Of a stretch of 64,000 bases of DNA, positions 44,283 through 54,779 are shown in pieces; the stretch's first letter is position 1; the number at the start of each line of letters is the position of its first letter. The DNA is taken from positions 1 through 64,000 of the forward strand of contig CAAFPW010000067.1 of assembly GCA_900764925.1 (NCBI GenBank), read 5' to 3'. The DNA comes from Fusobacteriaceae bacterium. GTDB taxonomy: Bacteria > Fusobacteriota > Fusobacteriia > Fusobacteriales > Fusobacteriaceae. A program made the position numbers and the translations under genes. A model generated the notes under the pieces. It had not been told where the DNA came from and ran no database searches. It saw nothing but the letters and a program-made list of their open reading frames with translations.

Positions 44283-46958
44283 ATGATAGGAGATATTTTT
44301 AAGAAGATTTTTGGAACTAAAAATGATAGAGAGGTAAAAAGAATAAGAAAAATTGTTGCAGCTATCAACTCTTTAGAACCAGATTTTGAAAAATTAACAG
44401 ATGAACAATTAAGAGAGAAAACAGCAATATTTAAAGAGAGATTAGCTAATGGGGAAACTTTAGATGATATTATGGTAGAGGCATTTGCTACTGTAAGAGA
44501 GGCATCAAAAAGGGTTTTAGGGATGAGACATTATGATGTACAGCTAATTGGAGGAGTTGTACTTCATGAAGGTAAGATTACAGAGATGAAAACAGGGGAA
44601 GGAAAAACTTTAGTGGCTACTTGTCCTGTATATTTGAACGCTCTTTCTGGAAAAGGAGTACATGTAATAACAGTAAATGATTACCTAGCAGCTAGAGATA
44701 GAGAGATGATGGGAAGACTTTACTCATTCTTAGGACTTACATCTGGAGTTATTTTAAATGGAATTCCAACTCAAGCAAGAAAAGAAGCATACAATTCAGA
44801 TATTACATATGGAACTAACTCAGAGTTTGGATTTGACTATTTAAGAGATAACATGGTGGGATCACTTGAAGAGAAAGTACAAAGAGAGCTTAACTACTGT
44901 ATCGTAGACGAGGTGGACTCGATCCTTATAGATGAGGCAAGAACACCACTTATAATATCTGGAGCAGCAGAAGACTCAACAAAATGGTATCAAATATTCT
45001 ATCAAGTAGTGTCTATGTTAAATAGAAGCTATGAGACAGAAGTTATAAAAGATCCTAAAATGAAAAAGGAGTTACCAGTTGAAAAGTTTGGAGATTATGA
45101 AGTAGATGAAAAAGCTAAGAATATAGTTTTAACTGAGAAGGGAATAGCAAAAGTAGAAAAGTTCTTAAAAATAGAAAATCTATATGCTCCTGAAAATGTA
45201 GAATTAACTCACTACTTAAATCAAGCTTTAAAAGCTAAAGAGTTATTTAAAAGAGATAGAGATTACCTTGTAAGAGAGGGACAAGTAATAATCATAGATG
45301 AGTTTACAGGAAGAGCTATGGAGGGTAGAAGATACTCTGATGGACTTCACCAAGCAATAGAAGCTAAAGAAGGAGTAAACATAGCTGGAGAGAACCAAAC
45401 TCTTGCATCAATCACATTACAAAACTATTTCAGAATGTATAATAAATTATCTGGAATGACAGGTACAGCAGAAACAGAGGCAGCAGAGTTTGTGCATACA
45501 TATGGATTACAAATAGTTGTTATACCAACAAATAAACCTGTACAAAGAAAAGATCATGCTGACTTAGTTTATAAGACACGTAAAGAGAAGATAGAAGCTA
45601 TTATAAAAAGAATAGAGGAGTTACATGCTAAGGGACAACCTGTACTTGTTGGAACTATCTCTATTAAAAGTTCAGAGGAGTTATCTGAATTATTAAAAGC
45701 AAGAGGAATAAAGCACAATGTATTAAATGCTAAATATCACGCTAAAGAGGCTGAGATAGTAGCACAAGCAGGTAGATTTGGAGCAGTAACTATTGCTACA
45801 AATATGGCAGGTAGAGGTACAGATATTATGCTTGGAGGAAATCCTGAATTCCTAGCAGTAGAAGAAGTTGGAAGCAGAGAAGCTGAAAACTATAGTGAAG
45901 TATTGAAAAAATATGAAGCTCAATGTAAAGAAGAGGGAGAAAAGGTAAAAGAGATAGGTGGACTTTTCATCCTTGGTACTGAAAGACATGAATCAAGAAG
46001 AATAGATAATCAGCTTAGAGGAAGAGCAGGAAGACAAGGAGATCCAGGAGAGTCAGAGTTTTATCTATCTCTTGAAGATGATTTAATGAGATTATTTGGA
46101 TCAGATAGAGTAAAAACTGTAATGGAAAAACTAGGACTTCCAGAAGGGGAACCTATAACTCACCCAATGATAAATAAAGCAATAGCTAATGCTCAAACTA
46201 AGATAGAATCAAGAAACTTTGGAATAAGAAAAAATCTACTTGAATATGACGATGTAATGAATAAACAGAGAACGGCTATCTATGAAAGTAGAAATGAAGC
46301 TATGTCTAAAGAGGACTTAAAAGATAGTATTCTTAAGATGTTACATGAAACAGTTTATACTCAAATAGCGAAGAGATTTGTAGGAGAGTATAAAGAGGAT
46401 TGGGATATGGCAGGGCTTGCTGAATACCTAAGAGATACATATGGATATGTTGTAGAGGATTTAAGTGAGTATAAATCTATGAGTATAGAGGATTATAGTA
46501 AAAAAATATATGAGGCTATATGTGCTCAATATGATGAAAAAGAAGCTAAAGTTGGAAGAGAGTTAATGAGAAGACTTGAAAAATATATTCTATTTGAAGT
46601 AATAGATTCAAGATGGAGAGAGCACTTAAAAGCTTTAGATGGATTAAAAGAGGGAATCTATTTGAGAGCTTATGGACAAAAAAATCCTGTAATTGAGTAT
46701 AAGTTAATCTCTGGAGAGCTTTATGAACATATGGTTGAAACTATAAAAGAGCAAACTACATCATTCCTATTTAAAGTGATAATTAAACATCACGAAGAGG
46801 AAGAGATGCCAGTAAAAAATAATCAAGAGAATATAGAAGAGTACACTTCTGCTGATGAGAATGGAGAGGAAAAAATAGAGAGTAAAGAACTTGCACCTGA
46901 TTCTCCATGTCCTTGTGGAAGTGGAAAAAAATATAAAAACTGTTGTGGCAGAGTATAG
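44283..46958 (+). CDS. secA: Preprotein translocase ATPase SecA
   Basis: 891-aa motor of Sec secretion at the inner membrane. Walker A lies in [12 protein letters not shown], the DEAD-like box is DEVDSI, and helicase segments include [23 protein letters not shown]. The C-terminus ends in a zinc finger, [14 protein letters not shown], the SecB/ribosome contact. GAGAGGA (44270-44276) sets the ATG at 44283; a GTG-initiated frame at 44250 is less likely. It is followed after 12 bases by a lipoprotein gene. Confidence 0.97.
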   Translation: MIGDIFKKIFGTKNDREVKRIRKIVAAINSLEPDFEKLTDEQLREKTAIFKERLANGETLDDIMVEAFATVREASKRVLGMRHYDVQLIGGVVLHEGKITEMKTGEGKTLVATCPVYLNALSGKGVHVITVNDYLAARDREMMGRLYSFLGLTSGVILNGIPTQARKEAYNSDITYGTNSEFGFDYLRDNMVGSLEEKVQRELNYCIVDEVDSILIDEARTPLIISGAAEDSTKWYQIFYQVVSMLNRSYETEVIKDPKMKKELPVEKFGDYEVDEKAKNIVLTEKGIAKVEKFLKIENLYAPENVELTHYLNQALKAKELFKRDRDYLVREGQVIIIDEFTGRAMEGRRYSDGLHQAIEAKEGVNIAGENQTLASITLQNYFRMYNKLSGMTGTAETEAAEFVHTYGLQIVVIPTNKPVQRKDHADLVYKTRKEKIEAIIKRIEELHAKGQPVLVGTISIKSSEELSELLKARGIKHNVLNAKYHAKEAEIVAQAGRFGAVTIATNMAGRGTDIMLGGNPEFLAVEEVGSREAENYSEVLKKYEAQCKEEGEKVKEIGGLFILGTERHESRRIDNQLRGRAGRQGDPGESEFYLSLEDDLMRLFGSDRVKTVMEKLGLPEGEPITHPMINKAIANAQTKIESRNFGIRKNLLEYDDVMNKQRTAIYESRNEAMSKEDLKDSILKMLHETVYTQIAKRFVGEYKEDWDMAGLAEYLRDTYGYVVEDLSEYKSMSIEDYSKKIYEAICAQYDEKEAKVGRELMRRLEKYILFEVIDSRWREHLKALDGLKEGIYLRAYGQKNPVIEYKLISGELYEHMVETIKEQTTSFLFKVIIKHHEEEEMPVKNNQENIEEYTSADENGEEKIESKELAPDSPCPCGSGKKYKNCCGRV

Positions 46959-46970
46959 GAGGGTAGTATA

Positions 46971-47711
46971 ATGAAAAAAATAGTGGTAGGAATATGTGCT
47001 GTAATACTACTTGCATCATGTAGTTCTTTAGATAAAGGAACTTCTTTAGAGCAAAAGTATTCTATAACAAAGGAATCTGCAAAAGAATGGGATAAGACAA
47101 TCATCAAAGTTGTAGAGGGAGAATCTTTAATAGAAGATTGGTATGGAAATGAAAATCCAATTATCTACTTAAGAAAAACTGGAAAGATGAGTGAAAAGGA
47201 TTTTAATTTCTTAACTTCACTTGAGAAAAAAGATGCAACTACTATAACTGATGAAGAGTATGAAGAGTTCTTAGATTTAGTTGCTAAATATAATAAAAAA
47301 TTACCAAGAAAATTTTATCTTTCTGATGAGAATTTAAAAAATCCTAAAGGGCTTGTAGATAGAATGGTTAGAGAGTCATTTGTAAAGATGGAAACTCCAT
47401 CTAGCCACATAAAAAATGTGGTAGCAACTCCTGAAGAATGGGAAGAGATAGTAGCTTTTTCTCAACAAAATGATCTATCAGAAAAAGATACAAAAAAACT
47501 TAGAAAGCTTTTGAATAAATTTATAAAAAGAGATGAGTTTTACAATGAGAGAGCTTGGTACAATAGAGAGATCTCTGATAGAGTAGTGGAGATTACAAAT
47601 ATAGATGCAAAGGAAAATATAACATCTTTAGAAAAAAATAATGTAAATGCTAAAGCTTTATATATTGCATATCCAGAGTATTTTTCTAATTTAGAAAAAT
47701 GGGACAACTAA
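46971..47711 (+). CDS. Lipoprotein of unknown function downstream of secA
   Basis: 246 aa with a lipoprotein signal (LLASC, Cys17). The mature part is hydrophilic and mostly helical, rich in Lys and Glu, with no domain I recognise. The closeness to secA (12 bases) and a shared AGGAGG context indicate co-transcription, suggesting an envelope role, but nothing in the sequence identifies it. Confidence 0.75.
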   Translation: MKKIVVGICAVILLASCSSLDKGTSLEQKYSITKESAKEWDKTIIKVVEGESLIEDWYGNENPIIYLRKTGKMSEKDFNFLTSLEKKDATTITDEEYEEFLDLVAKYNKKLPRKFYLSDENLKNPKGLVDRMVRESFVKMETPSSHIKNVVATPEEWEEIVAFSQQNDLSEKDTKKLRKLLNKFIKRDEFYNERAWYNREISDRVVEITNIDAKENITSLEKNNVNAKALYIAYPEYFSNLEKWDN

Positions 47712-47725
47712 AAATAGCTTAGATC

Positions 47726-47768
47726 AAGGGGGCTGTTGTATTCCAAACTTGCAACACCCTCTGTTTTT
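47726..47768 (+). terminator. Imperfect hairpin after the lipoprotein gene
   Basis: An AGGG(GGC)TGTTG arm pairs with CAACACCCT with a 3-base bulge, then CTGTTTTTA. A weak terminator that could allow read-through. Confidence 0.45.
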
Positions 47769-47781
47769 ATAAGGAGAAAAA

Positions 47782-48612
47782 ATGGAAGTAGATATGCATA
47801 TTCATAGTATAGAATCTGATGGAACTTATACTCCTGAAGAGATTATATTAAGAGCTATGAAAAATAATGTAGTAGCACTTGCTATTACAGATCACGATAC
47901 TGTTGCAGGAGTGAAAAGAGGGAGAGAGGTAGCTCAAAAATTTCAAATGGAATTTATAGAGGGGATAGAAGTTTCTTGTAATGAAGAGGACTTGGAAGTT
48001 CATGTATTAGGGTACTATCTCAACCTTGAAGATGAAGAATTTTTAGCTGAACTAAGAGAATTAGAAGAAGCTAGGGATAAAAGAAATAGAAAAATAATAG
48101 AAAAATTTGAAAAAATTGGTATAATAATAGATATAGAGGAGTTAAAATCCTTTGCTCCTGGAAATATTATCAGTAGACTCCATTTTGCTAACTATCTTTT
48201 AGAAAAAGGAATAGTTTTAAGTAAAAATGAAGCCTTTGATAAATATCTAGGAAAACATGGAATAGCTTATGTACCAAAAGAAAATTTTCCTCCTGAGAGA
48301 GCTGTAAAGATGATAAAGAAAAATGGTGGCTTTGTTTCTTTAGCACACCCTAAACTTATAACTTTAAATGATGAAAAATTAAATGATCTGATTATGAGAT
48401 TAAAAGAGTGTGGATTAGATGCTTTAGAGTCACAATATAGCTCTTTTTCTAAAAGTGAGAAACAAAAATATAAAAAACTAGCTAAAAAGTATGGACTTTT
48501 AATCACTGGTGGTTCAGATTTTCATGGAGGAAATAGAGAGGGTGTGGATATTGGAGATGCAGGTTTAGAATATTCACAACTAGAAGCAATAAAGAAAAAA
48601 TTAAATAAATAA
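47782..48612 (+). CDS. PHP-domain phosphoesterase (RNase AM/TrpH type)
   Basis: 276-aa metal-dependent phosphoesterase. Metal-binding motifs of the PHP fold are visible: DMHIHSIESDGTYTPEEI (4-21), ITDHDTVAG, a GIEVSC segment, the LAHPKL histidine, and the C-terminal GSDFHG. The closest described relatives (E. coli YciV/TrpH) remove nucleotides from 3',5'-bisphosphates or short RNA 5' ends. No polymerase domain is attached. It precedes hldD by 13 bases. Substrate is inferred from family only. Confidence 0.85.
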   Translation: MEVDMHIHSIESDGTYTPEEIILRAMKNNVVALAITDHDTVAGVKRGREVAQKFQMEFIEGIEVSCNEEDLEVHVLGYYLNLEDEEFLAELRELEEARDKRNRKIIEKFEKIGIIIDIEELKSFAPGNIISRLHFANYLLEKGIVLSKNEAFDKYLGKHGIAYVPKENFPPERAVKMIKKNGGFVSLAHPKLITLNDEKLNDLIMRLKECGLDALESQYSSFSKSEKQKYKKLAKKYGLLITGGSDFHGGNREGVDIGDAGLEYSQLEAIKKKLNK

Positions 48613-48625
48613 AGGAGGAGATAAA

Positions 48626-49624
48626 ATGATAATTGTAACAGGTGCAGCTGGTATGATTGGAAGTGCAGTGGTATGGAAATTGAATGAGATGGGAAGAAAT
48701 GATATCATTGTTGTAGATAAATTGAGAACAGAGGAGAAATGGCTAAATCTTAGAAAGAGAGATTATGCTGACTGGGTAGATAGAGATAATCTTTTTAATT
48801 GGTTATCTAATCCAGCAAATGCTGAAAAGATAACTGGAGTAGTACATATGGGAGCTTGTTCAGCTACTACTGAAAGAGATGGAGATTTCTTGATGGAGAA
48901 TAACTATGGATATAGCAAGAAGTTATGGGAGTTCTGTTCAAATAGACAGATACCATATGTATATGCTTCATCAGCTGCTACTTATGGGGCTGGAGAATTA
49001 GGATACAATGATGATGTAACTCCTGAAGAGTTAAAAAAATTACAACCTTTGAATAAATATGGATATTCTAAAAAAATATTTGATGATTGGGCATTTAAAC
49101 AAAGTGTAACTCCAAAACAATGGTGTGGACTTAAATTCTTCAATGTTTACGGACCACAAGAGTACCATAAAGGAAGAATGGCTTCAATGGTTTTCCATAC
49201 ATTTAATCAATATAAAGAAAATGGTGGAGTAAAACTATTTAAATCTTATAAAGAGGGATTTAAAGATGGAGAGCAACTGAGAGACTTTGTATACCTAAAG
49301 GATGTAGTAGATGTAATCTATTATCTATTAACTAATAAAGTTGAATCTGGTGTATATAATATTGGAACTGGAGAAGCAAGAAGTTTCTTAGATCTATCTA
49401 TGGCAACTATGAGAGCTGCTTCTAACAATCCAGAGTTAAAACAAGAAGATGTAATTGAATTTATTCCTATGCCAGAAGATTTAAGAGGAAGATATCAATA
49501 TTTTACTCAAGCTAGTATGGAAAAATTAAAAAGAGCTGGATATACTAAGAAATTTACTTCACTAGAAGAGGGAGTAAAAGATTATGTTCAAAATTATCTA
49601 GCAAAAGAAGATTCATATCTATAG
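48626..49624 (+). CDS. hldD: ADP-L-glycero-D-manno-heptose 6-epimerase
   Basis: 332-aa NAD(P)-dependent SDR enzyme making the L-glycero heptose precursor for lipopolysaccharide inner core. Rossmann motif GAAGMIGSAVVWKL (6-19), an SSAATYG active-site segment and the YGYSKK catalytic Tyr/Lys pair are visible, and the length matches HldD/RfaD. It implies a heptose-containing LPS, consistent with a diderm envelope. AGGAGG precedes the ATG. uppP follows by 12 bases. Confidence 0.92.
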   Translation: MIIVTGAAGMIGSAVVWKLNEMGRNDIIVVDKLRTEEKWLNLRKRDYADWVDRDNLFNWLSNPANAEKITGVVHMGACSATTERDGDFLMENNYGYSKKLWEFCSNRQIPYVYASSAATYGAGELGYNDDVTPEELKKLQPLNKYGYSKKIFDDWAFKQSVTPKQWCGLKFFNVYGPQEYHKGRMASMVFHTFNQYKENGGVKLFKSYKEGFKDGEQLRDFVYLKDVVDVIYYLLTNKVESGVYNIGTGEARSFLDLSMATMRAASNNPELKQEDVIEFIPMPEDLRGRYQYFTQASMEKLKRAGYTKKFTSLEEGVKDYVQNYLAKEDSYL

Positions 49625-49636
49625 GGTGATAAGTAG

Positions 49637-50446
49637 ATGAATCTGTTTTTAATAGTTATCATTCTTGGAATAGTAGAGGGAATGACAGAATTTTTACCTG
49701 TGAGTAGTACAGGACATATGATTTTAGTAGAAAACTTTATAGGAAATGGAGTTTTCTCTAAAAACTTTATGGATAGTTTTTTAATAATTGTTCAATTAGG
49801 AGCAATTTTAGCTGTAGTTATATACTTTTGGAATGATCTAACTCCCTTTGTTAAAGAGAGAGAGAAACTAATATCAAGAGTGAGACTGTGGTTGAAGGTT
49901 ATAATAGGAGTATTGCCAGCAGCAGTGATTGGATTTCTATTAGATGATTATATATCAGAATATTTTATGGGAAATGTTTTTGTTGTTGCAACAACTCTTA
50001 TTTTCTTTGGAATAATTTTGATTATTATAGAAAAATACTATAGAACAGAGGGGAAAATAGATAGTTTTGGAAAATTAAGCTACAAATTAGCCTTTGTTAT
50101 AGGTTTCTTCCAATGCTTGGCAATGATACCTGGAACTTCAAGATCGGGAGCTACAATTATAGGAAGTTTACTTTTGGGACTTTCAAGAGGAGTAGCCACA
50201 GAGTTTTCCTTTTTCTTAGCTATTCCTACAATGTTTGGAGCAACTCTATTGAAACTTATAAAAAATGGAGTAAGTTTTACTACTCAAGAGTGGCAACTTA
50301 TAGGAGTAGGAAGTCTAGTTTCTTTCATAGTTGCTTATCTTGTGATAAAATGGTTTATGAGTTATATAAAAAAGAGAGATTTTGTATTCTTTGGAGTATA
50401 TAGAATAATCTTAGGAATTTTAGTGTTGTTAATTTTATATTTTTAG
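49637..50446 (+). CDS. uppP: Undecaprenyl-diphosphatase
   Basis: 269-aa membrane phosphatase recycling the lipid carrier for peptidoglycan and O-antigen synthesis. BacA/UppP hallmarks are GIVEGMTEFLPVSSTGHMIL (12-31), with the catalytic Glu-rich motif, and PGTSRSGATIIGSLLLGL (about 167-184). About eight membrane helices. Its product also confers bacitracin tolerance in the family. It ends a cell-envelope gene run and is followed by a strong bidirectional terminator. Confidence 0.95.
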   Translation: MNLFLIVIILGIVEGMTEFLPVSSTGHMILVENFIGNGVFSKNFMDSFLIIVQLGAILAVVIYFWNDLTPFVKEREKLISRVRLWLKVIIGVLPAAVIGFLLDDYISEYFMGNVFVVATTLIFFGIILIIIEKYYRTEGKIDSFGKLSYKLAFVIGFFQCLAMIPGTSRSGATIIGSLLLGLSRGVATEFSFFLAIPTMFGATLLKLIKNGVSFTTQEWQLIGVGSLVSFIVAYLVIKWFMSYIKKRDFVFFGVYRIILGILVLLILYF

Positions 50447-50452
50447 ATAAAA

Positions 50453-50511
50453 AAAGAAGAAAAATTTAATTAATCTTTCGAAAGGAAGATATTTATAAAT
50501 TTTTCTTCTTT
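50453..50511. terminator. Long bidirectional terminator between uppP and proA
   Basis: AAAGAAGAAAAATTTA (50453-50468) and TAAATTTTTCTTCTTT (50496-50511) form a perfect 16-bp stem. The loop holds the palindrome CTTTCGAAAG. Confidence 0.85.
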
Positions 50512-50517
50512 ATTATT

Positions 50518-51765
50518 TTACTCTCTTACTTGACCATTTCCCATAATTACATACTTAGTAGTAGTCAACTCTTTTAATCCCATAGGACCTCTAGCGTGAA
50601 GTTTTTGAGTACTGATACCTATCTCAGCACCAAAACCAAATTGTCCACCATCTGTAAATCTAGTAGAAGCATTTACATACACAGCAGCAGCATCTACCTC
50701 ATTTAAAAATCTTTGAGCGTTTGAATAATTTTCTGTGATTATACATTCAGAGTGTTTAGTTCCATATTTTGTAATATGTTTTATTACCTCATCTAAATCT
50801 TCTACTACTTTAATAGCAACAATATAGTCTTCATACTCAGTAGCCCAATCCTCTTCAGTGGCAGGAATAGAGTTAGGAATATATTTTCTAACTATTTCAT
50901 CTCCTCTAATCTCTACATTTCTAGCAATTAACTCTTCACCAAGCTTAGGTAAAACATCTTCAGCACGATTTTTATGGATAAGAAGTGTTTCAACAGCATT
51001 GCATACTCCAGGTCTTTGAGTTTTAGCGTTTATTATTATATTGATAGTATCCTCTAACTTTCCACTCTCATCTACAAAAATATGACAGTTTCCTATTCCA
51101 GTTTGAATACATGGGATACTACTATTTTCTATAACTGTATTGATAAGTCTAGCACTTCCTCTTGGTATTAATACATCTATATATTGATGAGCTTTCATAA
51201 GTTTGTTAGCAGTTTCATGGCTAGTATCTTCTAAAATTTGGACAGCATTCTCATTTATTCCACAAGTTTTTAATACCTCTTTAAAGATATTAACTATTAC
51301 AATATTAGTGTTGATAGCTTCTTTTCCTCCTCTTAAAATAACAGCATTACCACTTTTTAAGCAAAGTCCAAAAGCATCAGCTGTAACGTTAGGACGAGAT
51401 TCGAAAATTATAGCAATAACCCCTAGAGGAACTCTTTTTTGTTGAATGATAAGTCCATTTGGTAAAGTTTTACCATATACAAATTCTCCTACTGGATCAT
51501 TTAAAGAAGCGATCTGTTTAAGACCATCAGCCATATCTTCAACTCTTTTTTCAGTGAGAGTAAGTCTATCTATAAAGGCTTTTTTTACACCAGCTTCTTT
51601 AGCATTTTCTACATCTTTTTTATTTATCTCTAATATTTTGTTACAATTATCTAAAAGAGCTTGAGCTGAAAGTAAAAGTATCTCATTTTTTACTTTGGTA
51701 GATAATTGTGCTATCTGTATTTCAGCCTCTTTAGCTGCCATACCTAGTTTTTCTATATATTCCAT
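50518..51765 (-). CDS. proA: Gamma-glutamyl phosphate reductase
   Basis: 415-aa enzyme of proline synthesis, reducing glutamyl-5-phosphate to glutamate semialdehyde with NADPH. The catalytic Cys lies in QRPGVCNAVETLLIHK. The cofactor segment RPNVTADAFGLCLKSGNAVILRGGKEA and the ending GPMGLKELTTTKYV are characteristic. Full length and intact, 11 bases behind proB. Confidence 0.96.
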   Translation of the reverse strand: MEYIEKLGMAAKEAEIQIAQLSTKVKNEILLLSAQALLDNCNKILEINKKDVENAKEAGVKKAFIDRLTLTEKRVEDMADGLKQIASLNDPVGEFVYGKTLPNGLIIQQKRVPLGVIAIIFESRPNVTADAFGLCLKSGNAVILRGGKEAINTNIVIVNIFKEVLKTCGINENAVQILEDTSHETANKLMKAHQYIDVLIPRGSARLINTVIENSSIPCIQTGIGNCHIFVDESGKLEDTINIIINAKTQRPGVCNAVETLLIHKNRAEDVLPKLGEELIARNVEIRGDEIVRKYIPNSIPATEEDWATEYEDYIVAIKVVEDLDEVIKHITKYGTKHSECIITENYSNAQRFLNEVDAAAVYVNASTRFTDGGQFGFGAEIGISTQKLHARGPMGLKELTTTKYVIMGNGQVRE

Positions 51766-51776
51766 AAAGTAACCTC

Positions 51777-52580
51777 CTATTTTTTACAGTCAAAAACTGT
51801 TCCTATATCTTTCCCAGTAATAAGCTCTTCTATATAGGCAGGATTAGAACCATCTAATATCGCCATTATAACTTCGCCATCATAACACTCTCTTGCAGCT
51901 AGGAGTTTAGTTTCCATTCCACCTACACTAAATTCACTACCCTTTTCTCCACCCATAGCAAGAACATCATCAGTTACTTTCTCTACATATGGTATTCTTT
52001 TAGCCTCAGGATGAGTCTTAGGATTAGAATCATAAAGAGCATCTATATCAGTAAGGATAATCAATAGATCTGCTTTTAAAAGTGTGGCAACACTAGCTGA
52101 AAGTCTATCGTTATCACTGAACTCTATTTCAAAAGTTGATATTGTATCATTGGCATTTATTATAGGTATAACTCCAAAATCTAATAAAGTTTCTAATGTG
52201 TTGTTAGTATTAGTTTTTCTCTCTCCCTCTTTAAAATCATCTTTAGTAAGAAGAATTTGAGCAACTCTTTGATTATATTCTCCCATAAAGTTTTTATAGA
52301 TGTGCATAAGTTCAGCTTGTCCCACAGCAGCAGCAGCTTGTTTCTCTCTGATAAGAGTAGGTCTTTTTTCAAAGTTTAAGCTTTTAGAACCAACACCAAT
52401 AGCACCAGAAGTAACTAGTATAACATCTCTACCTTGATTTCTAAGATCAGATAGTATCCAAGCTAATCTATTCATTAGATTAAAATTTAAGTTCCCATTG
52501 GGGTATGTAAGAGTAGAAGTTCCTACTTTTATAACAATTCTTTTTGAGTTCTTAATCTGTTCTCTAATCTCTTTATTCAT
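51777..52580 (-). CDS. proB: Glutamate 5-kinase
   Basis: 267-aa amino-acid kinase phosphorylating glutamate for proline synthesis. The kinase core has VIKVGTSTLTYPNG (20-33), LVTSGAIGVGSKSL, the INANDTIST segment and GGMETKLLAA. The C-terminal PUA domain of longer ProB proteins is absent, which is normal in a subset of the family. It heads the proB-proA operon; no T-box or other leader element was seen upstream. Confidence 0.95.
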   Translation of the reverse strand: MNKEIREQIKNSKRIVIKVGTSTLTYPNGNLNFNLMNRLAWILSDLRNQGRDVILVTSGAIGVGSKSLNFEKRPTLIREKQAAAAVGQAELMHIYKNFMGEYNQRVAQILLTKDDFKEGERKTNTNNTLETLLDFGVIPIINANDTISTFEIEFSDNDRLSASVATLLKADLLIILTDIDALYDSNPKTHPEAKRIPYVEKVTDDVLAMGGEKGSEFSVGGMETKLLAARECYDGEVIMAILDGSNPAYIEELITGKDIGTVFDCKK

Positions 52581-52728
52581 AATTGATCACCTTAAAATTA
52601 TTGATAATATATATTATACATGTAAAATCATATTTTTAGTATCTTTTTTTGAAAAAAATAGATTTTTTTTTGCAAATTTTGTAAAATATATTTAATGAAA
52701 CTAAGATATCTATGGGAGGTAAAGTTAT

Positions 52729-54705
52729 ATGGAAAATTTAAACTTAAAAGATTTTTTAGAATACAGTTATTTATCAGGAATTGAAACTTCACCTGATGAA
52801 AAAAATATAGGTTTTGTAGTGCATAAAGGGGATTATGAAGAGAATAATTATAAATCAAATATTTGGGTAATAAATAAAGAAACAAAAAAATATTTCAGAT
52901 TGACAGGAATAGGAGAGGAAAAAAGTTTTTTATGGTTAAATGAAACAGAGATTTTATTTCCTAGTATGAGAGATAAAAAATTAAAAGCAAAGATTGAGGA
53001 AGGAGAAAAGTGGACTTGTTATTACTCTATCTCTATAAATGGAGGAGAAGCACAAGAATATATGAGAATCCCTTTAAATGTAACTTCAATAAAGAAAATT
53101 GATGAAGAAAACTTTCTTTTAACTGCTCAGTTTGATAATTATGGAATAAATTTAAATGAGTTGACAGGAGAAGAGAGAGCTCAAGCTATAAAAAAGATAA
53201 AAGAGGATAAAGATTACGAGATTTTGGATGAGATTCCATTTTGGAGTAATGGAGGTGGATTTACTAATAAAAAGAGAAATAGATTATACACTTATAATAG
53301 AAGTACAAAGGAATTGACTCCAATTACAGATAGAATTTCAGATGTAAATTATTATTCATATAAAGATGGAGTTATATTATATGTAATAAATAGATACAAG
53401 GATAAACAGGAGCAAAGAGAAGCAATCTATACTTATAATGTAGAAAAAAAAGAGGAGAAATTGATTTTACCAAGTGAAGATTATAGAGTAAGTTTTGCTG
53501 AATTTTTTGGAGATGGAATTTTATGTGGATTAAATGACACTAAAACTTATGGTCTTAATCAAAATCCAGAGTTTTATATGATAAAGGATGGGAAAGTAGA
53601 GTTATTTAAAAATAATGATACTTGGCTTTTAAACACTGTTGGATCAGATTGTAGATATGGTGGTGGAAAAAACTTTAGAGTAAAAGGAGATAAAATATAT
53701 TTTATAACAACAGTTCTTCATGATGCTATTCTAAAAAGTATAGATATAAGTGGTAACGAAGAAGTATTATGTGAAAATAGAGGTTCAATAGATAGTTATG
53801 CATTAACTGAAGATGAGATATTCTTTATTGGACTTAGAGGTTTGAAGTTACAAGAGATTTATACTTTAAATGATAAAGTAGAAACACAGATTACAGCATT
53901 TAATGAAGAGATAATGAGAAATAAAAAATTATCTATTCCAGAAAAGTTTAATATTATAAATGATGGTGTAGAGATTGAGGGATGGGTATTAAAACCTACA
54001 GATTATGAAGAGGGAAAAGAGTATCCAGGAATATTAGATATCCATGGAGGACCTAAAACTGTCTATGGAGAGGTATTTTATCATGAGATGCAAGTCTGGG
54101 CAAATATGGGATATTTTGTTTTCTTCTGCAATCCACGTGGGGGAGATGGAAGAGGAAATGAGTTTGCAGATATTAGAGGAAAATATGGAACAGTTGATTA
54201 TGATGATCTAATGAAATTTACTGATGAAGTGATAAAAAAATATCCAGTTAATGAGAGTAGAATAGGTGTAACTGGAGGTTCTTATGGTGGATTTATGACT
54301 AACTGGATAATAGGGCATACAGATAGATTTGCTTGTGCAGCTTCTCAAAGAAGTATAGCTAACTGGTTTTCAAAATTTGGAACAACAGATATAGGTTACT
54401 ATTTTAATGTTGATCAAAATGCTTCTAGTCCTTGGGATAATCCAGAAAAATTATGGTGGCACTCTCCTATGAAGTATGCAGATAAAGTGAAGACTCCAAC
54501 ATTATTTATCCACTCTGAAGAGGATTATAGATGTTGGCTTACAGAGGGAATTCAAATGTTTACATCTTTAAAATATCATGGGGTTCCAGCTAGATTATGT
54601 ATGTTTAGAGGAGAAAATCATGAATTATCAAGAAGTGGAAAGCCTAAACATAGAGTAAAAAGATTGACAGAAATCACTAATTGGTTTGAACATTTTTTAA
54701 AATAA
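52729..54705 (+). CDS. S9-family serine peptidase (acylaminoacyl-peptidase/prolyl oligopeptidase type)
   Basis: 658-aa cytoplasmic peptidase without a signal peptide. An N-terminal beta-propeller (about 1-390) is followed by an alpha/beta-hydrolase with the nucleophile in GVTGGSYGGFMTNW, the acid residue in FIHSEEDYRCWLTEG and the His in GENHELSRSGKP. DIHGGPKTVYGE is the oxyanion-hole region. It probably degrades peptides brought in by importers such as the one at 212-5664. GGGAGG precedes the ATG. Confidence 0.9.
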   Translation: MENLNLKDFLEYSYLSGIETSPDEKNIGFVVHKGDYEENNYKSNIWVINKETKKYFRLTGIGEEKSFLWLNETEILFPSMRDKKLKAKIEEGEKWTCYYSISINGGEAQEYMRIPLNVTSIKKIDEENFLLTAQFDNYGINLNELTGEERAQAIKKIKEDKDYEILDEIPFWSNGGGFTNKKRNRLYTYNRSTKELTPITDRISDVNYYSYKDGVILYVINRYKDKQEQREAIYTYNVEKKEEKLILPSEDYRVSFAEFFGDGILCGLNDTKTYGLNQNPEFYMIKDGKVELFKNNDTWLLNTVGSDCRYGGGKNFRVKGDKIYFITTVLHDAILKSIDISGNEEVLCENRGSIDSYALTEDEIFFIGLRGLKLQEIYTLNDKVETQITAFNEEIMRNKKLSIPEKFNIINDGVEIEGWVLKPTDYEEGKEYPGILDIHGGPKTVYGEVFYHEMQVWANMGYFVFFCNPRGGDGRGNEFADIRGKYGTVDYDDLMKFTDEVIKKYPVNESRIGVTGGSYGGFMTNWIIGHTDRFACAASQRSIANWFSKFGTTDIGYYFNVDQNASSPWDNPEKLWWHSPMKYADKVKTPTLFIHSEEDYRCWLTEGIQMFTSLKYHGVPARLCMFRGENHELSRSGKPKHRVKRLTEITNWFEHFLK

Positions 54706-54728
54706 TTATTAAAAAATGCAATAAAATG

Positions 54729-54737
54729 TGCTATAAT
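54729..54737 (+). promoter_or_regulatory. Extended -10 promoter of the class V aminotransferase
   Basis: TGCTATAAT (54729-54737) is an extended -10 box with no good -35. The RNA start would be near 54744, with a leader of about 36 bases. Confidence 0.6.
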
Positions 54738-54779
54738 AGTTAGAGAGAGATTTTTTTAAGATAAATGGAGGTGGGTTTT

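Noticed and set aside
46783..47107. Two overlapping minus-strand open frames over the secA/lipoprotein junction
   Set aside because: Both are antisense to well-supported genes and lack initiation signals.
50113..50403. 96-codon plus-strand frame inside uppP
   Set aside because: It is out of frame with the conserved uppP sequence; no start signal.
52581..52728. T-box or other leader element before proBA
   Set aside because: Only AT-rich sequence without the T-box core or specifier structure was seen.
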